Part shown: positions 1 to 5,088 of the stretch, piece by piece
Layout of the letters: each line of letters starts with the position of its first letter
How positions within the stretch are numbered: the stretch's first letter is position 1
Assembly (NCBI GenBank): GCA_947475125.1
Contig: CANJMX010000080.1
Coordinates: 1 to 7,174 of the forward strand
DNA: 7,174 nt
Origin: Actinomycetota bacterium
GTDB taxonomy: Bacteria > Actinomycetota > Thermoleophilia > Miltoncostaeales > Miltoncostaeaceae
Direction of reading: 5' to 3'
Notes under the pieces: generated by a model
The model's database searches: none
Told to the model about the DNA's origin: nothing
Seen by the model: only the letters and a program-made list of their open reading frames with translations
Position numbers and translations under genes: made by a program

Positions 1-638
1 ACCAACTCGGCCTCCTCATTCACCCGCTCCAGAACACCGCGCACCAACCCCCGGTGCAGTACGCAGATCAGGTGGCCACCCTCGGCCTGAACCGCCTCTT
101 TGAACGGGCAGGCCCGTAGGCGCAGATCCATCTCGCCGGCCTGACGGTCTGCCTGGCTCGTGACCTCGTCCGGCGCAAATCCCATGCCTGCGAGTCCTCC
201 TGTGAGGGCTTGCGTTTGACCGGTGACGTCGTTTCCGACCAGACGCAGGCCACGCTCCATCCCAAAGGCCTCCACGACACTCTCGGATGCCCCGCTGCGG
301 CGAACGATCTCAAGGAGCAGCCCCACCAGCTCACGATGTCCCACCGCAGCCACGCCATGGGGGGTCACCAGGCTGTAGCGCCGACTGGGCCTCCCTCGTC
401 GCCCCGTGGCCGCCGATGCCTCGGATGTGACCACGCCAGCCTGCTGCAGCACCGAGAGGTGCTGGCGGATGGCGTTGGGGTGAAGGCCCATGTGATCGGC
501 CAACTCGGACACCGTCATTCCGAGGGGTGATCCCCCGAGTGCCTCGGCGATGCCTGCCCGCGACGGATGGGCGAGCGCCTGCGCCTCCTGTGAGCTGAGG
601 CCCGGTGGATTCTCCGTGGCTGGTGGGACAGGTGTCAC
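1..638 (-). CDS. COG2345-type winged-helix transcriptional regulator with C-terminal Cys motif (3' end cut by window)
   Basis: Seen: an open frame from a GTG at 638 runs 212 codons without a stop to the left edge, so the C-terminus is missing. GGAG lies four bases before the GTG, and the frame has a stop upstream at 690-692 with no other usual start between. Residues 41-70 (MTVSELADHMGLHPNAIRQH and onward) form an ArsR/MarR-like helix-turn-helix, followed by a basic wing RRGRPSRRYSL (80-90). Near the end comes CPF (C177) and then ICVLHRGLVRG (C192, H195). Family knowledge: regulators of the COG2345/SufR-like group have this layout, with C-terminal cysteines that in SufR hold an Fe-S cluster; actinobacterial relatives often carry further cysteines at the extreme C-terminus, here outside the window. 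Inference: a redox-, metal- or NO-responsive regulator of the divergent nitrite reductase gene and probably of itself. The DNA-binding class is secure; ligand and target are not. Confidence 0.85.
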   Translation of the reverse strand, partial: MTPVPPATENPPGLSSQEAQALAHPSRAGIAEALGGSPLGMTVSELADHMGLHPNAIRQHLSVLQQAGVVTSEASAATGRRGRPSRRYSLVTPHGVAAVGHRELVGLLLEIVRRSGASESVVEAFGMERGLRLVGNDVTGQTQALTGGLAGMGFAPDEVTSQADRQAGEMDLRLRACPFKEAVQAEGGHLICVLHRGLVRGVLERVNEEAEL

Positions 639-750
639 ATTGCTCCAATAACGACTGTAAGAAAGATGAGCGATCTGATTTACTCCATATTACACAGTAA
701 GAATCAATGACGGCGGCTCCCCCGGTCACCGCCCATCGGAAGGATTCAAA
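639..750. promoter_or_regulatory. Divergent control region with GTAA/TTAC half-site array
   Basis: This 112-bp gap separates the regulator and nirK start codons and is clearly more AT-rich than its surroundings. Four half-sites are visible: GTAA at 657-660, TTAC at 680-683, TTAC at 690-693 and GTAA at 697-700. The first two are the ends of an imperfect dyad, GTAA-N3-AGAT-N5-ATCT-N3-TTAC (657-683). The last two make a tight palindrome, TTAC-ACA-GTAA (690-700). GTAAGAA also repeats directly at 657-663 and 697-703, 40 bp apart. A TAATAT at 692-687 on the - strand could be the -10 of the regulator gene and overlaps the palindrome, which would suit autoregulation. No convincing -35 was found for either direction. 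The operator role is inferred. Confidence 0.5.
738..744 (+). promoter_or_regulatory. Ribosome binding site of the nitrite reductase gene
   Basis: GGAAGGA lies six bases before the GTG at 751. It decides this start over internal methionines, which would remove the lipoprotein signal peptide. Confidence 0.75.
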
Positions 751-1776
751 GTGAATTCCCCAGGAGAGCCCAGGAAGCCCCGCCGCGTTCGTACCGGCGT
801 TGCCGTTCTCGGATCCCTCGCAGTAGCGGCAGGCGCATTGACGTTGGGAGTCGGACTCTCAGGTTGCGGTGACTCCGCATCTGCGTCGGCCGAGCCCACG
901 ACCACTGCGCCCGCTGCCCCCAAGAACACGATGAGTGCCGATGCACCCGCATACAAGGACACGCGAGTTCAGAAGGTGCACTTCGACATGACCGAGAAGG
1001 TCGTGGAGATCGCACCGGGCAAGGTCGTCAAGCTGTGGACCTTCGGCGACCAGGTGCCCGGCCCGGTGGTACGCGTCCGTGTGGGCGACACGGTGCAGGC
1101 ATCGATCACCAACAAGACCTCCATGCCGCACTCCATCGACTTCCACGCTGCGCGCATCGCCCCCAACAAGGCATTCCGCGATGTCGCTCCCGGTCAGAGC
1201 TGGTCATTCTCGTTCGTGGCCACCAGCCCGGGCGTGTTCATGTACCACTGCGGCACCGCGCCGGTGGTGCATCACATCGCCAATGGCATGTACGGGATGA
1301 TCATCGTGGAGCCCAAGGAGGGCCTGCCACCCGTCGATCGCGAGGTCGCGCTCGTGCAGTCCGACTTCTACGTCTCCGACACGCCCGGCACGACGGTTGA
1401 CGACGCCAAGCTGATGAACGACGCTCCCACGGTGGTGGCCTTCAACGGCTACGCCGCTCAGTACAAGGCGGACCCGATCATGATCAAGCGCGGAGAACAG
1501 GTTCGCGCATTCATTCTCGCGGCGGGTCCCAACACCTGGAGCGCCTTCCACGTGGTGGGCACCATCTTTGACCGTGCATGGACGGACGGCAACCCAGCCA
1601 ACGAGGTAGTGGGTAACCAAACCCTCAACCTCTCGGCATCGCAGGGGTCCATCGCCGAGTTCCATGTGGATCAGGAAGGTATCTACCCCTTCGTGACCCA
1701 CGACTTCACCAACGCGACCAAGGGCGCGGTTGGCCTGTTCAAGACAAAGGCAGCCAGCGGCACCATGAGTCACTGA
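751..1776 (+). CDS. nirK: Copper-containing nitrite reductase, AniA-like (class II NirK), predicted lipoprotein
   Basis: Reduces nitrite to nitric oxide outside the cytoplasmic membrane. The 341-residue precursor starts with a basic segment containing R11-R12 and a hydrophobic stretch ending in the lipobox L36-S-G-C39, so the mature protein should be lipid-anchored at Cys39. A low-complexity Ala/Thr/Pro linker follows to about residue 66. The first cupredoxin domain has MPHSIDFH and MYHCGTAPVVHHIANGM, giving type 1 copper ligands H127, C167, H175 and M180. Type 2 ligands are H132, H166 and, in the second domain (VTHDF), H317. The catalytic pair is D130 and H267 (AFHVVG). The HIANGMYG and EPKEGLPPVD stretches resemble Neisseria AniA from memory. 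The HCH motifs of two-domain laccases are absent. A good Shine-Dalgarno fixes the GTG start. Twin arginines allow Tat export, but the motif is a weak match. Electron donor unknown; no cytochrome or cupredoxin gene is in view. Confidence 0.9.
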   Translation: MNSPGEPRKPRRVRTGVAVLGSLAVAAGALTLGVGLSGCGDSASASAEPTTTAPAAPKNTMSADAPAYKDTRVQKVHFDMTEKVVEIAPGKVVKLWTFGDQVPGPVVRVRVGDTVQASITNKTSMPHSIDFHAARIAPNKAFRDVAPGQSWSFSFVATSPGVFMYHCGTAPVVHHIANGMYGMIIVEPKEGLPPVDREVALVQSDFYVSDTPGTTVDDAKLMNDAPTVVAFNGYAAQYKADPIMIKRGEQVRAFILAAGPNTWSAFHVVGTIFDRAWTDGNPANEVVGNQTLNLSASQGSIAEFHVDQEGIYPFVTHDFTNATKGAVGLFKTKAASGTMSH

Positions 1777-1803
1777 CCAGCCTCCATGAGTAGTTGGCAG
1801 GGC

Positions 1804-1844
1804 ACGACGGCACCTCCCGCCCATGTGGCGGGAGGTGCCGTCGT
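1804..1844 (+). terminator. Strong hairpin terminator after nirK
   Basis: A perfect 18-bp inverted repeat (1804-1821 with 1827-1844) encloses a five-base loop CATGT, 27 bases after the nirK stop. There is no T-tract after it, as is common for actinobacterial terminators. Being symmetric, it could also act on the other strand. Confidence 0.85.
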
Positions 1845-1856
1845 CGTATGAGGGTG

Positions 1857-1876
1857 CCCCGCCCTGCGGGGCGGGG
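1857..1876 (+). terminator. Second GC-rich hairpin between nirK and tRNA-Val
   Basis: CCCCGCCC (1857-1864) pairs with GGGCGGGG (1869-1876) around the loop TGCG. After a G/A mismatch, GGT (1853-1855) can pair with ACC (1878-1880). It lies 12 bases after the main terminator and may be a back-up stop or insulation for the tRNA promoter. Function inferred. Confidence 0.4.
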
Positions 1877-1893
1877 AACCGGCCCGCCAGCCA

Positions 1894-1923
1894 TTCCGCA
1901 CGGTGGGTTTCGGCTGGTACCCT
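1894..1923 (+). promoter_or_regulatory. Likely promoter of tRNA-Val
   Basis: TACCCT at 1918-1923 fits the actinobacterial -10 pattern TAnnnT and ends 10 bases before the mature tRNA 5' end. TTCCGC at 1894-1899, with an 18-bp spacer, is a weak -35 candidate. The terminator upstream makes a separate promoter for the tRNA necessary. Confidence 0.4.
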
Positions 1924-1933
1924 GCCGGACCCC

Positions 1934-2005
1934 GGGCAGTTAGCTCAGCGGGAGAGCGCCCGCCTCACACGCGGGAGGTCACTGGTTCAATCCCAGTACT
2001 GCCCA
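1934..2005 (+). tRNA. tRNA-Val (anticodon CAC)
   Basis: A full 72-base cloverleaf can be folded by hand. The acceptor stem is GGGCAGT with ACTGCCC; the D stem is GCTC/GAGC (1943-1946 with 1954-1957). The anticodon stem is CCCGC/GCGGG around loop CTCACAC, with anticodon CAC at 1966-1968. The variable loop has five bases and the T arm is ACTGG-TTCAATC-CCAGT. The discriminator is A2005. It reads GUG valine codons. The 3' CCA is not encoded (ATTTC follows the acceptor stem), so it must be added after transcription. Confidence 0.96.
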
Positions 2006-2030
2006 TTTCAGCTTTCAGGCGCGCGCAGGC

Positions 2031-2048
2031 CGGCAAGCAGGCTTGCCG
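2031..2048 (+). terminator. Hairpin downstream of tRNA-Val, possible terminator
   Basis: CGGCAAGC (2031-2038) and GCTTGCCG (2041-2048) are perfect inverted repeats separated by AG, giving in practice a 7-bp stem with a CAGG loop. It begins 26 bases after the tRNA 3' end. No T-tract follows. Termination or 3'-end processing of the tRNA transcript is inferred. Confidence 0.4.
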
Positions 2049-2106
2049 CCGACGCGAGATCAACCGCGCATGGCTCGTCACTGAAGTCATGCGCAGTTCG
2101 CAGACC

Positions 2107-2298
2107 CTAGAACGCGCGCAGTTCGGTCGATTCGATCACGTCATCGATCCGCGCGCGTCGCACCGCCTCTTGATCAACCGCGCCAGCCCTCGCGCGCGCA
2201 AAGGCCTCTGCGCCATCCTTCAGGCCGCGGCGAAACCGCGCAACGCGGGATGGTGTGGGTGTGCCCCGTCTAGTGTTCGGGGCAGGTCGGAAATACAT
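2107..2298 (-). CDS. Doubtful small ORF, hypothetical 63-residue protein
   Basis: An ATG at 2298 is preceded by GGGGAG seven bases upstream and opens 63 codons ending in TAG at 2107. The second half (GLKDGAEAFARARAGAVDQE onward, ending IDDVIESTELRAF) is rich in charged residues and Ala, like an amphipathic helix, and about 70 percent of its codons from residue 19 on end in G or C. Against it: the first 18 residues look random, the start lies only 26 bp from the divergent peptidase GTG with no room for two promoters, and no family is recognised. It may be a chance frame in GC-rich DNA or the decayed tail of a former gene. Confidence 0.2.
   Translation of the reverse strand: MYFRPAPNTRRGTPTPSRVARFRRGLKDGAEAFARARAGAVDQEAVRRARIDDVIESTELRAF
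2263..2283. repeat. Inverted repeat upstream of the peptidase gene
   Basis: GCCCCG and CGGGGC, six base pairs with a nine-base loop TCTAGTGTT, lie 41 bases before the peptidase start. This may be a leader hairpin or an operator. No clear promoter pair could be assigned nearby. Confidence 0.3.
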
Positions 2299-2324
2299 CC
2301 ACCTGCTCCCCTTGGGACTCCCCA

Positions 2325-4151
2325 GTGAAGACACTCGCGATTGCTCTCGTCCTTGCACTTCCCGCTCTGGCGGTGGCAGGGACAACGCCCGAGCAGCCCC
2401 TTCGGGTCGCGGTCGGCCTCACCCGCGACACCGCGGGCCTCGAAGCATTCGCAAACGCAGTGTCAAACCCCGCAGGCCCGGCGTACGGGCGCTACGCATC
2501 TGTCGGAGCGCTCGCGGCACAGTTCGGTGCCACGCCGGCAACGGTGCGTGCCGTTCGTGCCGAGCTGCGCAGCATCGGAGTGGTCGATACCACGCTCGAT
2601 GTGACACATGGATTTCTCATTGCCACCATGACGCCCGAGCAAGCCGATGCCTTCAAGCCGGGCAAAGGTATTCAGGACCCGGCACTTGTGACCGGTTTCA
2701 CGGTGGGTGCCCCGCAGTTGCAGCCCGTCGCCGCCGACACCGGCACCCCATCCGGGGGCACGACACCGGTATCCCCGGGCAGCGTGGTGTGGCCGTCTCG
2801 CACCGGCACGGCAACCGGGTGCGCGGCCGGTACCTCCGTCCCGACGCCGAAGACCCCTGAGGACCGCGCGGCCTATCCCAATGCGCTCGCATTCACCCCA
2901 AATCAGTTCGGTTCGGCGTTCGGGTTCGCTCCCATGCGCCGCGCCGGCATCGGCGGCCAGGGGGTGCACATCGCACTGTTTGAGGCCGATGGCGGATACC
3001 TCCCCGGCGACATGACCGCCTATGCCGAGTGCTTCGGCCTGCCTGCGCCAAATCTGCGGGCCGTGCCCGTGGGGCAGGCGACGCCGATTGACCCGGCATC
3101 CGGTGCCTCCACCATCGAGACCACGCTCGACATCCAGGCCGTCATGACGGCTGCTCCGCTGGCGCGGATCAGCGTGGTGGAGGGCACGGCCGCCGCGCCG
3201 TTCCCCGAGATCCTCTCGGCCGCGCTCGATGCACGTCGGATGAAGGGCCTGCCCGATGTCATCTCCGTGAGCTACGGCATCTGCGAGTCACTGGTGCAGA
3301 GCGGCGGCATCGACCTTATCGCCGGACCCGCGGCGCGGCACCTCACCGACTGGGTGGCCGCAACTGCCGCGGGGGCCGGGGTGAGCATGGTGACGGCGAC
3401 CGGCGACTCGGGTGCCGCCGGCTGCGCGCACCTGATGCCGATCATCCCGCAGGACGCCCCCTTGACGCTGGCGGCGATGACCACGAACTGGGCGTCGTAC
3501 CCGGCCACCTCGCCGTGGTTCACGGCAGTTGGGGGCATGGATATGACCCTCACCAGGAGCAACGGCGTGCGGGGGGTCAGCGTGTGGAACGACGTTGCGC
3601 GTATCGGCCTGCCGGCGATCACACCCACGGTAATTGGCGGTACGCCCGTGTACGCGTTTGGGGCAGGCGGCGGGGGCGGGGGATCCAGCCTCGTGTACGG
3701 CCTCCCGTCGTACCAGCGGCGCGCAGGCATCGTCTCCAACCGCAGACTCGTGCCAGATGTGAGCATGTTCGCGGCCCGTGGCATCGCCGTGTACTGCTCG
3801 GCCATGGCGTCTCAGCCGGGGCTTGGATGCGGAACAGCCGCAGAGCGCTCCACACCCTGGGTATCTGTGGCAGGAACGAGCCTCGCCGCTCCCCTGTTCG
3901 CCTCCGCAGTTGCATTGGCGGACCAGGGCACGGCAACTACCGGTCACGCCAATGTCGGTCTCGTAAATCCGCTGCTGTATGGCCGCGGACGCGCGGCCAT
4001 GGTGGACGTCGCGAATGGCAACAACGACCTGTTCGGTACCGGCCGCTGCTGCTACGCGGGCCCCGGCTACGACCAGGCGAGCGGGCTCGGGTGGACATAT
4101 GTTCCCGACTTCATCAAGGTTGCCCTGACCAGCCGCCTGCCGCGGGGCTAG
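2325..4151 (+). CDS. Secreted S53 (sedolisin/kumamolisin-like) serine-carboxyl peptidase precursor
   Basis: Predicted exported endopeptidase of family S53, a group usually active at acid pH. The 608-residue precursor begins with a signal peptide (MKTLAIALVLALPALAVAG, probable cleavage after A18). A Pro-kumamolisin activation domain follows (about 25-110), then a Thr/Pro/Gly-rich linker (about 130-180). The catalytic domain runs from about 188 to 600. Active-site residues fit the family: E265 and D269 in IETTLD, oxyanion D361 in ATGDSG, and nucleophile S519 in AGTSLAAP. The Gly-rich loop (448-455) and the PSYQ motif are present. The C-terminal calcium site fits D561-V562 and AGPGYDQASGLG (578-589). 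Eight cysteines (166, 236, 320, 367, 491, 502, 575, 576) suggest disulfides, with an unusual adjacent pair. No membrane anchor is seen. The GTG start is fixed by the signal peptide; its ribosome site is weak (GGGA, seven bases upstream). It stands alone between tRNA-Val and convergent recR. Confidence 0.93.
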   Translation: MKTLAIALVLALPALAVAGTTPEQPLRVAVGLTRDTAGLEAFANAVSNPAGPAYGRYASVGALAAQFGATPATVRAVRAELRSIGVVDTTLDVTHGFLIATMTPEQADAFKPGKGIQDPALVTGFTVGAPQLQPVAADTGTPSGGTTPVSPGSVVWPSRTGTATGCAAGTSVPTPKTPEDRAAYPNALAFTPNQFGSAFGFAPMRRAGIGGQGVHIALFEADGGYLPGDMTAYAECFGLPAPNLRAVPVGQATPIDPASGASTIETTLDIQAVMTAAPLARISVVEGTAAAPFPEILSAALDARRMKGLPDVISVSYGICESLVQSGGIDLIAGPAARHLTDWVAATAAGAGVSMVTATGDSGAAGCAHLMPIIPQDAPLTLAAMTTNWASYPATSPWFTAVGGMDMTLTRSNGVRGVSVWNDVARIGLPAITPTVIGGTPVYAFGAGGGGGGSSLVYGLPSYQRRAGIVSNRRLVPDVSMFAARGIAVYCSAMASQPGLGCGTAAERSTPWVSVAGTSLAAPLFASAVALADQGTATTGHANVGLVNPLLYGRGRAAMVDVANGNNDLFGTGRCCYAGPGYDQASGLGWTYVPDFIKVALTSRLPRG

Positions 4152-4747
4152 ATCTCGCGGCGTCCCAGGTAGGCGCGGCCGAGCGTGAGTTCGTCGGCGT
4201 GCTCCAGGTCGGCACCCACCGGCAGGCCCGACGCCAGGCGGGTCACCTTCAGGCGGTCGCGCACGCGGTCGGCCAGGAAGAGCGCCGTGGCCTCTCCGCT
4301 CATGGTGGGGTTGGTGGCGATCACCAGCTCGGTCACGCCATCTCGCTCGATGCGCTGGTCGAGTTCGACGATGCGCAGATCCTCGGGATCCACTCCGTCA
4401 ATGGGTGAGAGCGCCCCGCCCAGTACGTGGTACCGGCCACGGAACTCATGGGTGCGTTCGATCGACATGATGGCCGAGGGCTCCTCCACCACGCAGATGA
4501 CCGTTGAATCGCGTCTGGTGTCGGCGCACACCGGGCACAGGTCGCCCTCTGCGAATGAAAAGCACTGGGTGCACGGTGTGATGCGATCAACCACGGCGGC
4601 GATGGCATCGGCCAGCGCACGCGGTCGCTCTGACGGCGCCCTCAACAGGTGAAAGGCCAGGCGCTGTGCGCTGCGGGGTCCGATGCCAGGCAGGCGGGCC
4701 AGCTCGGTGACCAGCGCATCAACCGACGGTGTGAGGATGGACGCCAT
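4148..4747 (-). CDS. recR: Recombination mediator protein RecR
   Basis: RecR works with RecO (and RecF) in the cytoplasm to load RecA on SSB-coated single-stranded DNA during gap repair. The 199 residues match the usual length. In order: a helix-hairpin-helix (LPGIGPRSAQRLAFHLL, 19-35), a four-cysteine zinc finger (C59, C62, C71, C74), and a Toprim domain from about 82, with VVEEPSAI and ATNPTMSGEATA (144-155). The C-terminal signature RLASGLPVGADLEHADELTLG ends the protein. It is the last gene of the dnaX-ybaB-recR block, 18 bp after the ybaB stop. No Shine-Dalgarno precedes the ATG (the upstream bases are C-rich), so translation probably depends on coupling to ybaB, whose stop is in the same frame. 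The 3' end overlaps the convergent peptidase gene by four bases. Confidence 0.97.
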   Translation of the reverse strand: MASILTPSVDALVTELARLPGIGPRSAQRLAFHLLRAPSERPRALADAIAAVVDRITPCTQCFSFAEGDLCPVCADTRRDSTVICVVEEPSAIMSIERTHEFRGRYHVLGGALSPIDGVDPEDLRIVELDQRIERDGVTELVIATNPTMSGEATALFLADRVRDRLKVTRLASGLPVGADLEHADELTLGRAYLGRREI

Positions 4748-4765
4748 TCGGGAGGCGGGTGCGGC

Positions 4766-5086
4766 CTAGAAGCCCGGCAGCCCGAGGCCACCCAGGCCAC
4801 CGGTGACGGCGCTCATACGCTGGTTCGCCAGCTCCTGCGCTGCCCGGAGCGCCTCGTTCACTGCAGCAACGACGACGTCCTGCAGCAGTTCCACATCATC
4901 CGGGTCCACCGCAGCGGGGCTGATCTCCACGCTCACGAGCTCAAGCCCTCCGCTCACCGTGGCAGTCACCGCGCCGCCACCGGCCGATGCCGACACGGTC
5001 TCGGTGAGCAGTTCCTCCTGCACCCGGGCCATGTCGTCCTGCAGCTTCTGCATCTGCTTCATCATCTTCTGCTGATTCATCGCCAT
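4766..5086 (-). CDS. ybaB: YbaB/EbfC family nucleoid-associated protein
   Basis: Small DNA-binding protein of the YbaB/EbfC family, which forms dimers that bind DNA and is almost always encoded between dnaX and recR. The 106 residues show the family layout: an N-terminal Met/Gln-rich helix (MAMNQQKMMKQMQKLQDDMA and onward), a beta region with GGGAVTATVSGGLELVSVEI (37-55), the motif DPDDVELLQDVVVAAVNEAL (61-80), and a helical end with a Gly-rich tail (GGLGGLGLPGF). The start at 5086 has AAGGA six bases upstream, inside the end of dnaX, and lies only two bases after the dnaX stop, so the two are translationally linked. An alternative ATG two codons later is possible. The precise biological role in this lineage is unknown. 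Confidence 0.95.
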   Translation of the reverse strand: MAMNQQKMMKQMQKLQDDMARVQEELLTETVSASAGGGAVTATVSGGLELVSVEISPAAVDPDDVELLQDVVVAAVNEALRAAQELANQRMSAVTGGLGGLGLPGF

Positions 5087-5088
5087 GG

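Larger units (their letters stand above)
2006..2324. other. Intergenic stretch with short repeats, no secure gene
   Basis: This 319-bp gap between tRNA-Val and the peptidase gene contains the hairpin at 2031-2048 and many GCGCGC runs. Two short direct repeats are visible: GATCAACCGCGC at 2058-2069 and 2172-2183 (114 bp apart), and GCGCAGTTCG at 2091-2100 and 2116-2125 (25 bp apart). An inverted repeat GCCCCG/CGGGGC lies at 2263-2268 and 2278-2283. One doubtful small leftward ORF (2107-2298) is listed separately. The repeats look more like degenerate or low-complexity sequence than a recognisable element. Confidence 0.45.

Noticed and set aside
661..679. Resemblance of AAGATG...ATCT to an NsrR box.
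   Set aside because: The match is short and the spacing differs; the neighbouring regulator is not of the Rrf2 family.
331..729. Leftward frame of 132 codons overlapping the regulator.
   Set aside because: It is in a different frame from the clear helix-turn-helix protein, and its product is Arg/Gly/His-rich without motifs.
751..1776. Two-domain laccase or multicopper oxidase instead of nitrite reductase.
   Set aside because: The second domain lacks the HxH/HCH motifs needed for a trinuclear centre and keeps only the NirK-type His267 and His317.
1934..2324. Phage or island attachment site at the 3' end of tRNA-Val.
   Set aside because: No second copy of the tRNA 3' end and no integrase gene are present in the window.
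1903..2328. Rightward frame of 141 codons covering tRNA-Val.
   Set aside because: It runs through the tRNA and both adjoining gaps, its product is Arg-rich without motifs, and it has no ribosome site of note.
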